From a bacterium (lineage in GTDB: Bacteria > Bacillota > Clostridia > Lachnospirales > Lachnospiraceae), in assembly GCA_023666335.1 (NCBI GenBank), contig JAMPCE010000016.1:1-57274 (forward strand): a stretch of DNA of 57,274 nt. The letters run 5' to 3'. This document shows positions 28,324 to 36,282 of the stretch, piece by piece (the first letter of the stretch is position 1; every line of letters begins with the position of its first letter). Under the pieces are notes generated by a model, which ran no database searches, was not told the origin of the DNA, and was given only the letters and a program-made list of their open reading frames with translations. Made by a program: the position numbers and the translations under genes.

Positions 28324-29369
28324 TCTCCGATCTGCGGCGCTGTCGGCGCCTCTGCGATTCCGGTACGGTCGCCCAGACTGATCTTCCAGAGCTGTTCCCA
28401 GGTGCCGTCGTCTTCCAGCTTTTGCAGGAAATCGTTTACGAATGCCACACCGTCCGAATCAAGCGGAAGACCGATTCCGTAATTGTCCTCGGGACCGAAC
28501 ACATCACCTGCGATCTCATAGACGCCGGGGCTTCTTACAAGAGAATTCAACATCAACGTGTAATCGGTAACGTAAGCGTCCACACGCCCCTGCTCCAGCG
28601 CGGTGCGCGCCTCGATATCATCCGTAAACTCCTCTATGACTGCCTCCGGCGCATATTCTTCCAGAATGGAGGGTCCGGTGGAGCCTGCCTGCGTTGCCAC
28701 CGTCTTGCCGGACAGACTTTCGATGCCTGTGATCTCCGTATTGCCTGCCTTTACGAGAACTGCCTGCCGGGAGGTATAGTAGGGACCGGCAAAAGAAATC
28801 ACTTCCTGTCTCGACGGCGTAATGGAATAAGTCGCGAACACGGCGTCTACCTGATCGCTCTGCAAGACCGCCTCACGAGTGCCGGAATCTACCTGTGTCA
28901 GCTCCACTGCACTTTCATCGCCCAGGATATAGCGGGCAAGTAATTGGTAAAGACCTGCATCAAATCCACGGCAGATCCCATCCGTCTCATCCAACTGCCC
29001 GAACAGGAAAGAAGATCTCGTACCGCCGATCCGTAATACGCCAGCCTCCTTGACCGAGGAAGCCCAGCTGCTCGACGCGATGGTCTCATCATCCGCAGTA
29101 CTGCCGGAAGCAATCAGCGTATCAAAGGCTGCTTTGTCCAGTTCCACCGCCACAAGTTCCTCTGGCTCCTCTGCCGCTTCGGCTTCCGCCGCATTTTCCG
29201 TATCCTCTGCAGAATCCGCTGTCGTCTCGGCTGCTTCTGCCGGCGCATTCTCCTGTACCGGTTCAGCTGCTGCGGGCGCCGCCTGCTGCCCGTCGTTTCC
29301 GCATGCCGTAAGCCCTGCCGTCAAAGTCAAACCCAACAGTAACCCTAATGCCCTTTTTCGTGTTTTCAT
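28320..29369 (-). CDS. Amino-acid-binding lipoprotein of the ABC transporter
   Basis: This 349-residue lipoprotein has the lipobox LTAC at about residues 20-23. An Ala/Glu-rich linker (to about 75) and a class-3 solute-binding fold follow (LRIGGTRSSFLFGQLDE, FDAGLYQLLARYILG, YYTSRQAVLVKAG, LSGKTVATQAGSTG). The family takes up glutamate, aspartate or glutamine; GluB is the nearest type I can name by pattern. It is the first gene of the operon binding protein - permease - permease - ATPase, with a near-consensus promoter about 100 bp upstream. The long linker is unusual for a cytoplasmic-membrane importer and may span part of the wall. Confidence 0.93.
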   Translation of the reverse strand: MKTRKRALGLLLGLTLTAGLTACGNDGQQAAPAAAEPVQENAPAEAAETTADSAEDTENAAEAEAAEEPEELVAVELDKAAFDTLIASGSTADDETIASSSWASSVKEAGVLRIGGTRSSFLFGQLDETDGICRGFDAGLYQLLARYILGDESAVELTQVDSGTREAVLQSDQVDAVFATYSITPSRQEVISFAGPYYTSRQAVLVKAGNTEITGIESLSGKTVATQAGSTGPSILEEYAPEAVIEEFTDDIEARTALEQGRVDAYVTDYTLMLNSLVRSPGVYEIAGDVFGPEDNYGIGLPLDSDGVAFVNDFLQKLEDDGTWEQLWKISLGDRTGIAEAPTAPQIGE

Positions 29370-29471
29370 AATCTCCTCCTTTTGACAATTCTCACGGGAA
29401 TCGTCCTTTCTGCTATTTGTCTTAAGTCCGGAACCTGATCCGCTTCCTGTTCCCGCTTATGACATATGGCA

Positions 29472-29500
29472 ATCATACATCATTAAACCTAGTATGTCAA
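29472..29500 (-). promoter_or_regulatory. Strong sigma-A promoter of the amino-acid importer operon
   Basis: TTGACA (29495-29500), exactly 17 bp and TATGAT (29472-29477) on the minus strand. The leader of about 95 nt contains no recognised riboswitch or T-box. Confidence 0.8.
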
Positions 29501-29546
29501 TAGGAAAAATATGAAATATGTAAAAATTTGAGAAAATGAGAAAAGA

Positions 29547-29575
29547 TTTACAAAAGGGTGCTTGTAGGATATACT
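29547..29575 (+). promoter_or_regulatory. Promoter of the membrane diguanylate cyclase gene
   Basis: TTTACA (29547-29552), 17 bp and TATACT (29570-29575). The ATG follows 7 bp later, so transcription should start at or just before the first codon. Confidence 0.7.
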
Positions 29576-29582
29576 ATAAAAT

Positions 29583-30695
29583 ATGAAGAAAGCAGGAGCA
29601 CGCCTGAGAAAAGGGCTGAAAAAAGTAAATGATGTGCTGCTTGGCAGAACGCCGATCACGAACCGGCTGAAGTTTACTGCGCTGATCGCTTCCATTATGT
29701 CCGTGCATGTGCTTCTGCTGGGGCTTTTCTTTGCGTTTCACATCATGCCCTTATTCTTTTTCAATATTTTCAGTGTGCTTACCTATCTCTTCTGCTTCTG
29801 GCTGATGCACCGCAAACGGGAATACTATCTGGAAATTTATTATATTACCTTTACGGAAGTCATTTTACATGCCTTTGCGGCTACGATCTGTCTGGGCTGG
29901 AAATTCGGATTTGCGCAGTACATCATTGCGATCATCCCAGTCGGCTTTTATATCTGTTATACGCTGGAGAACAAACGCCGCAAGATCGGCACCGCTGTCC
30001 TATTGGGGGTTTTCTCGGGAATCGCTTTTCTTGCTTGCAAGTTTCTCTCCTATTTTAACGACCCGCTTGTCGTTGTGGACAATGTCGCGCTGGAGCTGTC
30101 CCTGTATGTCTTCAACTCCTTATGCGCCTTTACGTTCCTCATCCTGTTTTCGCTGGTCTTTGTCTACGAGATCCAGATTTCCAGCCGCCAGCTCAGTCAT
30201 CAGAATGCGATCCTGGAAAAACTTGCCAGCACGGATCCGCTGACCGGCCTTTACAACCGCAGGAGCATGGACATCTTCCTCTCTCAGGCGGTGGAAGCGG
30301 AATCGCATTTTGCATTGATCATGTGCGATATTGATAATTTTAAGAAAGTAAACGATACCTACGGTCATGATTTCGGGGATGTGGTATTGAAAGGCGTCGC
30401 CGGTATCACCGCCGATCAGGTGAAGGGACACGGCTATGTCTGCCGCTGGGGCGGGGAGGAAATTCTGATCCTCATCAACAACGCCTCCGAGGAAAGTTCT
30501 TTCCGCATCGCGGAAAATATCCGCAGAAATGTGGCAAACCGAGTCTTTGAACTGAATGAAAAATGGATCCACTGCTCTCTTACCATCGGCATCGCCCTGC
30601 ATGAGAAGCCGGAAGCCGTGGAGGAGACCATCACGAGAGCCGACTACAATCTCTACCGCGGCAAGCGAAGCGGAAAAAACACTGTGGTATTATGA
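29583..30695 (+). CDS. Membrane diguanylate cyclase with integral-membrane sensor
   Basis: This 370-residue protein has about six helices in residues 35-195, resembling a 6-TM sensor such as MASE-type domains. A C-terminal GGDEF domain starts at STDPLTGLYNRRSMD (about residue 215). The active-site motif reads GGEEI, with Ile for the usual Phe; the NDTYGHDFGD pocket is intact, so activity is plausible. No RxxD inhibitory site is visible. It should make cyclic di-GMP. It is divergent from the importer operon. No ribosome binding site precedes the ATG, which lies directly at the predicted transcription start. Confidence 0.9.
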   Translation: MKKAGARLRKGLKKVNDVLLGRTPITNRLKFTALIASIMSVHVLLLGLFFAFHIMPLFFFNIFSVLTYLFCFWLMHRKREYYLEIYYITFTEVILHAFAATICLGWKFGFAQYIIAIIPVGFYICYTLENKRRKIGTAVLLGVFSGIAFLACKFLSYFNDPLVVVDNVALELSLYVFNSLCAFTFLILFSLVFVYEIQISSRQLSHQNAILEKLASTDPLTGLYNRRSMDIFLSQAVEAESHFALIMCDIDNFKKVNDTYGHDFGDVVLKGVAGITADQVKGHGYVCRWGGEEILILINNASEESSFRIAENIRRNVANRVFELNEKWIHCSLTIGIALHEKPEAVEETITRADYNLYRGKRSGKNTVVL

Positions 30696-30724
30696 TTCTT
30701 TTGAACCATTTCTATCACAGTGTT
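30678..30724. terminator. Possible bidirectional hairpin at convergent gene ends
   Basis: AACACTGTG (30678-30686) and CACAGTGTT (30716-30724) form a 9-bp stem with a 29-nt loop spanning the 3' ends of both convergent genes. The loop is long and the T-tail is poor. Confidence 0.35.
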
Positions 30725-31470
30725 CGCATATTGCGGTCCCCATGCAGGATCCGCTCCCTGTCTGACGCACTCAACTGCGTCAGTTTCCCGTTTTTATCGT
30801 AATAAGTCAAGAGCGTAGAATTTTTGGCTACTGCCCTTTTGCCGTTGTCCGTCAACAGACTGATAACCTGATTCAGATCTCCGGAGCGAAGATGGCCGCG
30901 GATTTTTTCGTCCCGCGCCGCCTGCTGTGCCGCGAAACTCTGCGGCGTTTCCACCGGCTGCCCGGACGGATTGGTATCCGCATCCGAAGCGGCTGTATCC
31001 GCCTCCTGCGCCGTACGTTCGGGCGAAATGCCTTTCATCGCGTAATATTCCTCGGTATAGCGCTCCGCCTCCTCCGGCGTCACATCCTCGGAAAAAACCG
31101 TTTCCGGCGGCTCGTCGTTCCAGATGCGGTAAAAGAAGTCCTTTACGGCAGCGATCAGCGTCTGCACGATGGAAAGAAAGCCCGCGCCGGACGAGACTTC
31201 CGCCTTTTTTGCCGTTTCTTTTTCCGCAGCGTCCTCCGTACGATCTTTACCGGAGATCTCCAGCCTTACCCCTTCTTTGCGGCTGACCTTCGCGCCCGGT
31301 TTTTCATGTAATTTTTTATCCTCGCCCTTGTCCTCTTTTTTCGGAGAAGCCGCCTGCTCTTTCTGATGCTCCAAGCTGAACTTCTCCTGTCCCTCGGCGT
31401 TTCCGACGGATTTTAATTGACTGGTGTAGTCATAGGCGGGATTATTGCCGTCACCGACTCTGTAGATCAT
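30715..31470 (-). CDS. Hypothetical protein, Lys/Glu-rich, after leuD
   Basis: I recognise no named family in this 251-residue protein. It opens MIYRVGDGNNPAYDYTSQL. A highly charged, low-complexity stretch covers residues 30-90, then a hydrophobic helix at about 95-115 (AGFLSIVQTLIAAVKDFFY) that could be a membrane or amphipathic anchor. The C-terminal part looks globular (RGHLRSGDLNQVISLLTDNG, LTYYDKNGKLTQL). GGTGG precedes the ATG and only 9 bp separate it from leuD, so it is probably co-transcribed with leuCD. It has no evident link to leucine synthesis. Confidence 0.7.
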   Translation of the reverse strand: MIYRVGDGNNPAYDYTSQLKSVGNAEGQEKFSLEHQKEQAASPKKEDKGEDKKLHEKPGAKVSRKEGVRLEISGKDRTEDAAEKETAKKAEVSSGAGFLSIVQTLIAAVKDFFYRIWNDEPPETVFSEDVTPEEAERYTEEYYAMKGISPERTAQEADTAASDADTNPSGQPVETPQSFAAQQAARDEKIRGHLRSGDLNQVISLLTDNGKRAVAKNSTLLTYYDKNGKLTQLSASDRERILHGDRNMRTL

Positions 31471-31479
31471 AGTACCACC

Positions 31480-31968
31480 CTATTTTTGGTTGATGTAATT
31501 TACGAGTCCTTCCGCCGCGATGATCTTCTGCATAAATTCGGGGAAAGCCTGCCCCTGATACGTCGTTCCTTTGGTCACATCCGTGATCACGCCGGTGTCA
31601 AAATTCACCTCGACCTCGTCTCCCGCCGCGATCGCCGTCGCCGCCTCCGGGCACTCCACAATAGGCAGCCCGATATTGATGGCGTTGCGGTAAAAAATGC
31701 GGGCGAAAGTCTCCGCGATCACACAGCTTACCCCTGCCGCCTTGATGGCGATGGGCGCGTGCTCCCGCGAAGAACCGCAGCCGAAATTTTTCGTGGCGAC
31801 AATGATATCGCCTTTCTTCACATTCTTGATAAAGTCCTTGTCGATGTCTTCCATACAGTGCGTCGCAAGCTCCGCCGGATCGGAAGAATTTAAGTAGCGC
31901 GCGGGGATGATCACGTCCGTATCGACATTATCCCCGTATTTAAAAACGATTCCTTTTGCTGCTTTCAT
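31480..31968 (-). CDS. leuD: 3-isopropylmalate dehydratase small subunit
   Basis: The 162-residue swivel-domain protein has [15 protein letters not shown] (residues 12-26) and [19 protein letters not shown] (about 61-79), the active-site loop of the aconitase small-subunit family. It belongs to the short LeuD2/archaeal-like type. With LeuC it isomerises 2-isopropylmalate to 3-isopropylmalate in leucine synthesis. GAAAGG precedes the start. The start region overlaps a possible 42-codon ORF in another frame. Confidence 0.94.
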   Translation of the reverse strand: MKAAKGIVFKYGDNVDTDVIIPARYLNSSDPAELATHCMEDIDKDFIKNVKKGDIIVATKNFGCGSSREHAPIAIKAAGVSCVIAETFARIFYRNAINIGLPIVECPEAATAIAAGDEVEVNFDTGVITDVTKGTTYQGQAFPEFMQKIIAAEGLVNYINQK

Positions 31969-32068
31969 TTTTTGCTTTCCTTTCTGTTTTCTCGTTTTCT
32001 TTTCCTTTTCGTTTCTCGGATAATTTATATAAAAATTCCATCAACATTTGGTTTGCAATCAGACCCAT
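31940..32068 (-). CDS. Possible 42-aa leader peptide overlapping the start of leuD
   Basis: A short frame starts with AGGAG 7 nt before its ATG and encodes [16 protein letters not shown] followed by a Lys/Glu/Arg-rich tail. It ends 29 bp inside leuD in another frame. The ribosome site is better than expected by chance and it fills the 148-bp leuC-leuD gap. It may be a coupling peptide for leuD or a chance ORF. It has no run of Leu codons, so it is not a classic leucine attenuator peptide. Confidence 0.35.
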   Translation of the reverse strand: MGLIANQMLMEFLYKLSEKRKGKENEKTERKAKNESSKRNRF

Positions 32069-32116
32069 AAACGAACTCCTGTATCTATTACATTGTCAAG
32101 ATTGTGCAGAACATGC

Positions 32117-33382
32117 TTAATTCAATTTGCAGGGGCAGGAAATATGTCCTGTTACCGCACTGGCCGCCGCCACAGCCGGGCTGGCGAGATAGATCTCGGA
32201 GCTGACGTGTCCCATACGACCGACAAAATTGCGGTTCGTGGTGGAAACGCAGCGTTCGCCCTCCGCGAGGATGCCCATGTAGCCGCCAAGACACGGCCCG
32301 CAGGTCGGCGTGCTCACAATCGCGCCCGCCTCGATAAAGGTCTTTAAGAGTCCCTCTTCCATCGCCTGCAAGTAGATCGCCTGCGTCGCCGGAATCACGA
32401 TACAGCGCATTCCCTCCGCCACATGTCTTCCTTTTAAGACTTTCGCCGCGATGCGAAGATCGTCCAGCCGCCCGTTCGTACAGGAACCGATCACCACCTG
32501 GTCGATGGCGATATCCTCCTTGATCTCGTCGATGGTCTTTGTATTTTCCGGCAGATGCGGGAATGCCACCGTAGGGCGCAGCTTACTTAAGTCGATCGTG
32601 TATTCCTCGTCATAGACTGCGTCCGCATCCGCCTCGTACACAGTATAATTTCGTTTGGAATGCTCTTTCAGATAGGCGATGGCAAGGTCGTCCACCGGGA
32701 AGATGCCGTTTTTGCCGCCTGCCTCGATCGCCATATTCGCAATGGTGAAGCGGTCGTCCATCGTGAGATTTTGAATGCCGTCCCCTGTAAATTCCATCGA
32801 TTTATAGAGGGCGCCGTCTACGCCGATCATCCCAATGATATGTAAGATCACGTCCTTACCGCTCACCCACTCGGAGGGCTTGCCCGTCAGGTTAAATTTG
32901 ATCGCCGCAGGCACCTTGAACCACGCTTTTCCGGTCGCCATACCCGCCGCCATATCCGTACTGCCCACGCCCGTGGAGAACGCGCCCAGCGCGCCGTAAG
33001 TACAGGTGTGCGAGTCCGCGCCGATGATGACGTCGCCCGCCACGGTCAGCCCCTGCTCCGGCAGCAGGGCGTGCTCGATGCCCATCTGCCCCACCTCAAA
33101 ATAATTCGTGATCTCGTTTCTCTTTGCAAATTCGCGGACACATTTGCAATGCTCCGCCGATTTGATATCCTTATTGGGGACAAAGTGATCCGGCACCAGC
33201 GCGATCTTGTCCTTGTCGAAGACGCCGTCCACTTTCATCTTTTCCATCTCATGGATCGCAACCGGGCTGGTGATATCGTTGCCGAGCACCAGATCCAGAT
33301 CCGCCTCAATGAGCTGTCCGGCCTCCACCTTTTCCAAACCGGCGTGCGCCGCCAGAATTTTCTGTGTCATCGTCATTCCCAT
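32117..33382 (-). CDS. leuC: 3-isopropylmalate dehydratase large subunit
   Basis: This 421-residue aconitase-family protein carries the 4Fe-4S cluster ligands in [12 protein letters not shown] and [32 protein letters not shown] (about residues 127-146) is another active-site segment. The length fits the LeuC2/HacA group. It acts with LeuD in leucine synthesis. GGGAGG at 7 nt fixes the start at 33382; the upstream in-frame extension is spurious. No T-box or leader is visible in the short region upstream, which also contains the terminator of the neighbouring toxin-antitoxin operon. Confidence 0.95.
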   Translation of the reverse strand: MGMTMTQKILAAHAGLEKVEAGQLIEADLDLVLGNDITSPVAIHEMEKMKVDGVFDKDKIALVPDHFVPNKDIKSAEHCKCVREFAKRNEITNYFEVGQMGIEHALLPEQGLTVAGDVIIGADSHTCTYGALGAFSTGVGSTDMAAGMATGKAWFKVPAAIKFNLTGKPSEWVSGKDVILHIIGMIGVDGALYKSMEFTGDGIQNLTMDDRFTIANMAIEAGGKNGIFPVDDLAIAYLKEHSKRNYTVYEADADAVYDEEYTIDLSKLRPTVAFPHLPENTKTIDEIKEDIAIDQVVIGSCTNGRLDDLRIAAKVLKGRHVAEGMRCIVIPATQAIYLQAMEEGLLKTFIEAGAIVSTPTCGPCLGGYMGILAEGERCVSTTNRNFVGRMGHVSSEIYLASPAVAAASAVTGHISCPCKLN

Positions 33383-33472
33383 GATAGATCCTCCCGCTTT
33401 CCTTTTTCTCTGACTCTCCCAGTTTATCACACTTTTTGAAATTCGTACAGATGGGAAATTTGCGCATAAAAG

Positions 33473-33507
33473 CAGGACGGAAGAATCAATCTAATCTCCC
33501 GCCCCTG
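33473..33507 (-). terminator. Terminator of the PIN toxin-antitoxin operon
   Basis: On the minus strand CAGGGGCGG pairs with CCGTCCTG with one mismatch or bulge, followed by CTTTTAT. A sequence-related terminator lies at 35260-35290. Confidence 0.6.
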
Positions 33508-33529
33508 TTACAACATTTTATCAGGTACA

Positions 33530-33943
33530 TTATTTTTTCACTAATTTACAAAACTCGATCGGGGTAATCACTTTTGTAGCAGCGCATTTATAATCTGCTG
33601 CATTTCTCGTCACAATATAATCCGCCTTTACCTCAACAGCACATTTGTCTTGCAGACAGTCTTCAAAATCCTTAAAATCCACGGTCTCCACGGCATTGAC
33701 TACTTCATCATGTCCCGTGCTGACTACCGTCAACAAAGTACATACCTGTTTTAGCATTTCCCTGCGGATATGATCCGGCTTTTTCCTTAATATGAACCAT
33801 ATATTTGGTAAAGAATGAAACGCAACATATCCCTGCGCTTGCCCTTTAGCACATATTTCCATTATTTCCTGTGCATTATCAAAAAACCCCTCTCTTTCAG
33901 CAAGATAATCGAGAATGACGTTTGTATCAATCAATACTACCAT
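33530..33943 (-). CDS. PIN-domain toxin
   Basis: The protein (137 residues) begins MVVLIDTNVILDYLAEREG, with the PIN first Asp near residue 6. It contains FKDFEDCLQDKCAVEVKADY and IVTRNAADY, which provide the later acidic residues of the nuclease site. An upstream in-frame extension exists, but GAGGGAAG about 7 nt before the ATG at 33943 marks the start. It overlaps the antitoxin gene by 17 bp. Its likely action is cleavage of cellular RNA when not bound by the antitoxin. Confidence 0.87.
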   Translation of the reverse strand: MVVLIDTNVILDYLAEREGFFDNAQEIMEICAKGQAQGYVAFHSLPNIWFILRKKPDHIRREMLKQVCTLLTVVSTGHDEVVNAVETVDFKDFEDCLQDKCAVEVKADYIVTRNAADYKCAATKVITPIEFCKLVKK

Positions 33944-34172
33944 ATTTTTCTTCCCTCGCTTCCGCCAGTTCCTTATCCGGATCAAAATCTGTCGGAAAGC
34001 CGCCCCTCAATTGTTCCAGCCGCTGAAATGCCTGCATTTTATCTGATACCGTCGAACTGACTGCTGTTTTTTCTTTCGGAATCAATCTCTCGATTATTTC
34101 CAGTATAAACCTCACATCAACATCTGACATATTGATCACATGATTTATTACCTGTTCTTGTGCCGTTGACAT
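33927..34172 (-). CDS. Antitoxin partner of the PIN toxin
   Basis: The 81-residue acidic protein starts MSTAQEQVINHVINMSDVD; the C-terminus (GGFPTDFDPDKELAEAREEK) is the extended, charged type used to cover a toxin. Unknown family name by sequence alone, but position, size and 17-bp overlap with the PIN gene define the role. GGCGG before the ATG at 34172 favours this start over one 13 codons upstream. The DNA-binding mode is not evident. Confidence 0.72.
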   Translation of the reverse strand: MSTAQEQVINHVINMSDVDVRFILEIIERLIPKEKTAVSSTVSDKMQAFQRLEQLRGGFPTDFDPDKELAEAREEKYGSID

Positions 34173-34234
34173 TATAACACCGCCTTCCTGTATCCGCATA
34201 CCATGATTCATAGTAAAACTTTTATTTGAAATTC

Positions 34235-34243
34235 ATTATACCA
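34235..34243 (-). promoter_or_regulatory. Extended -10 promoter of the PIN toxin-antitoxin operon
   Basis: TGGTATAAT on the minus strand (TATAAT at 34235-34240), about 62 bp upstream of the antitoxin start. The -35 region is weak. Confidence 0.55.
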
Positions 34244-34313
34244 CACTTACATTAGTCATTCCACCAAAATTATGCTTTCACCATATATCATATTTATTTT
34301 GATATAGGGTATA

Positions 34314-34586
34314 TCATTCAATCAACGAACGATAAAACTTCATTTCTTCCTCGGAAACTTCATAATAGAAAATCAAAAATTCTTCGGGAACGGAAAAGGA
34401 TTTGATGCTTTCTTGCGCCACCTCCATTTTTATCATAGCAGTATCCTCATATAATGTAAGGGTGCAGATTTTTTCCAATTCCCTGTCGCCATAACGCGCA
34501 ACGGGGTATTTGTAGGAAACCAGATAATATTGTTCCTTTGCTTCCTCTAATTCCTTTTTCAATTCGTTTTGGCGTTCTTCTTCCAC
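34314..34586 (-). CDS. Small hypothetical protein (90 aa)
   Basis: A charged, Glu-rich protein starting MEEERQNELKKELEEAKEQY, with a probable coiled coil in residues 1-25 and a mixed segment after it (FSVPEEFLIFYYEVSEEEM). No family recognised. AGGAGG about 7 nt upstream of the ATG supports expression. It follows the small lipoprotein gene by 12 bp and is probably co-transcribed with it. Confidence 0.6.
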   Translation of the reverse strand: MEEERQNELKKELEEAKEQYYLVSYKYPVARYGDRELEKICTLTLYEDTAMIKMEVAQESIKSFSVPEEFLIFYYEVSEEEMKFYRSLIE

Positions 34587-34598
34587 ATCGAAATCCTC

Positions 34599-34811
34599 CT
34601 AAAGCAAACACTGGTTATATTGATATAATTGTTCTTCCTCACTGATTGTTTTGATCAACTCCTGATTCTCCGCTGAATAGATTCTGATTTCCGCTAAATT
34701 GTCCAATTCCTTCGCGGTATATTTTCGCTCCTGCCCTGCGGAACAGCCTGCGCAGATCCATAGTCCAAGCACCAGCAACATACCAAATTTGATATAAATT
34801 TTCTGATTCAT
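34599..34811 (-). CDS. Small lipoprotein (70 aa)
   Basis: The start at 34811 (GGAGG 5 nt upstream) gives MNQKIYIKFGMLLVLGLW and a lipobox ending ICAGC at about residue 24. A short mature part of 46 residues follows. This looks like a small membrane-tethered protein of unknown role; it may itself be a shortened remnant of a larger lipoprotein. It lies 2-3 bp after the broken XRE-like gene. Confidence 0.55.
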   Translation of the reverse strand: MNQKIYIKFGMLLVLGLWICAGCSAGQERKYTAKELDNLAEIRIYSAENQELIKTISEEEQLYQYNQCLL

Positions 34812-34834
34812 CTTTACCTCCACGTTTTTCAATC

Positions 34835-35116
34835 TTATATCAAATATTCATTCTTGATTTCCTGATACTGTTTGGTCTGCAAAAAATACCATACAATCAT
34901 GATTACTCCGGCTATCATGGTAAGCCAATAAAGAGAAGACATGATCATATTATATTGACCAAAGCAGTCAAAAACATTTGACAGCATGAAAAGGCTTATT
35001 CCTGCCGTAATCTGCTTTACACACCGCCTGCCTGGATACATCCAGCCGTTCCGCCAATCTTCCTGTATCATAGCGTTTTCTTTCAACAGCGTTTTTAATT
35101 TTTGTCCTAATGCCAT
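34835..35116 (-). pseudogene. Frameshifted XRE-family regulator with membrane domain
   Basis: The start MALGQKLKTLLKENAMIQED matches helix 1 and the turn of an XRE helix-turn-helix. The nucleotides that follow would read LAERLDVSRQAV, the recognition helix, in the next frame, but here they are read out of frame as WRNGWMYPGRRC. After this point the frame again encodes two plausible membrane helices (SLFMLSNVFDCF, LYWLTMIAGVIMIVWYFL), as in membrane-bound XRE proteins. At least one small deletion, probably two indels, has therefore destroyed the DNA-binding helix. Expression of a membrane stub is possible. Confidence 0.65.
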
Positions 35117-35259
35117 TTTAATTATGGATACTCCTTTCTCGATCTGCAATGTTTATGTACACATCCTACTCTCTGGCAATGAAGAAAAACAACCAATCTA
35201 TGGTTTCATTTTGTCAACTTTTCGTTTCGTTCCCTTATTTTATCGTCATTTACGCGCAA

Positions 35260-35290
35260 AAAGGACGGAAGAATCTCTCTCCCGCCCTTT
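35260..35290 (-). terminator. Terminator after the SGNH-like gene
   Basis: On the minus strand AAAGGGCGG and CCGTCCTTT form a 9-bp stem with one mismatch, followed by TTTGCGCG. It shares the ATTCTTCCGTCCT right arm with the terminator at 33473-33507. The 218-bp gap between the broken XRE gene and this gene otherwise looks empty. Confidence 0.6.
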
Positions 35291-35334
35291 CTTTATTTAC
35301 GCAAACTGTTTCTTGATGTCTCCGGACAGCCTCC

Positions 35335-36114
35335 CTATTTCAAAAGTTCCCCTGCCACAAAGCCGGCATATCCTGCCTTTCCCGGTACGCTTAAGTGAAT
35401 CCCGTCCGAGCGGATCCATTCCGGATGCCCGGAAACCGCCTGCGCCCATTCGATCAGATGGACGTTTTCATTATTCTCCGCCAGCGCGCGGATGACTGCG
35501 TTAGAGTCCTCCTGCCAGGAAAGTTCACGCCCGTAAACCGTGACCCAGTAGATTGTTCTGCCGCTTCCCAGGCGATCGATCAGCGCCTGCCCTTTCTCCA
35601 CGCTGAAAGGACCGTTCGTTCCCAATCCGATCACGACGACCTGCCCGACCGCATTTTGGCTCTCCAAAGAAGTCAGGACGTCGTCAGCCTGACTAAACTG
35701 TCTTCCCACTTTCGCGTCGATCACACAGCCCGGCAGCAGCTGCCATAGCGACGCTGATGCTCCCACCATGATAGAATCCCCGATCATGGTAATCGACGTC
35801 GTGTCAAGCGGCGCCTCTTCCTGTGCGGCTGCCGTCTCCCCTGTGCTTTCCTGCGCTGTGCTCTCCGGCTGTGCCGCCTCCGCCGTTCCTTCTGTCTGTG
35901 CCTGTGCAATTTCTGTCTCCGACGGCGCGCTTTCCGTCGATGCCGCATCCGGCTGTTGTACCACCGCTTCCGCGGGCAGCGTCATCTCGTTTTCCGCCTG
36001 CGCCATGAGAAGTGCGCCGGGGCTGCCAAACAGAAGCGCCATGATAAGCAGGACGCGCAAAACTGCCGCCCCTTTTTTCCCTGCATATCCGACAATCATT
36101 GTTTTTCGGTTCAT
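35335..36114 (-). CDS. Secreted SGNH/GDSL hydrolase-like protein (OatA C-terminal-like)
   Basis: This 259-residue protein has an N-terminal membrane helix or signal (VLRVLLIMALLFGSPGALL). A Ser/Thr/Ala/Glu-rich linker follows to about residue 105, then an SGNH domain: MIGDSIMVGAS (block I Ser), GLGTNG (block III Asn) and SDGIHLS (block V Asp/His). This domain occurs at the C-terminus of peptidoglycan and cell-surface acyltransferases; here it stands alone without the membrane acyltransferase part. A surface esterase or O-acetyl transferase is likely. GGGGGAAG precedes the ATG at 36114. Phased repeats in its promoter suggest control by an OmpR-class regulator. Confidence 0.82.
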   Translation of the reverse strand: MNRKTMIVGYAGKKGAAVLRVLLIMALLFGSPGALLMAQAENEMTLPAEAVVQQPDAASTESAPSETEIAQAQTEGTAEAAQPESTAQESTGETAAAQEEAPLDTTSITMIGDSIMVGASASLWQLLPGCVIDAKVGRQFSQADDVLTSLESQNAVGQVVVIGLGTNGPFSVEKGQALIDRLGSGRTIYWVTVYGRELSWQEDSNAVIRALAENNENVHLIEWAQAVSGHPEWIRSDGIHLSVPGKAGYAGFVAGELLK

Positions 36115-36218
36115 CGCTTCCCCCACTTCCGTGCAGAGTGATTTTCCGCACCGCCCCGGAAATCTCCGCGGCTTGTCCGATGGTCTCTGCACCATAATAC
36201 AATATATGCCAGATATGC

Positions 36219-36282
36219 ATTATAATATGACTTTTTTTATTTTGCAAGCATTTTGTTACATTTTTATTACATTTTTGTTACA
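36219..36282 (-). promoter_or_regulatory. Promoter with three phased TGTAAY boxes upstream of the SGNH-like gene
   Basis: On the minus strand TTGCAA (36242-36247), 17 bp and TATAAT (36219-36224) form the promoter. Directly upstream lie TGTAAC (36277-36282), TGTAAT (36266-36271) and TGTAAC (36255-36260), each separated by AAAAA, so the boxes repeat every 11 bp. A weaker TGTAGC follows at 36286-36291. The spacing matches the TGTWAH-N5-TGTWAH operators of WalR/PhoP-type regulators. The array overlaps the 3' end of the kinase gene. Confidence 0.7.

Noticed and set aside
29370-29471. Possible riboswitch in the leader of the amino-acid importer
   Set aside because: The leader is only about 95 nt, and the one weak hairpin has no terminator or known aptamer pattern.
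33383-33472. Possible leucine T-box or attenuator before leuC
   Set aside because: There are fewer than 100 bp between the gene and the neighbouring terminator, and no T-box consensus or Leu-codon leader is seen.
34212-34313. A CRISPR-like AT-rich repeat pattern near the toxin-antitoxin operon
   Set aside because: Only loose ATAT repeats occur, with no regular repeat-spacer periodicity.
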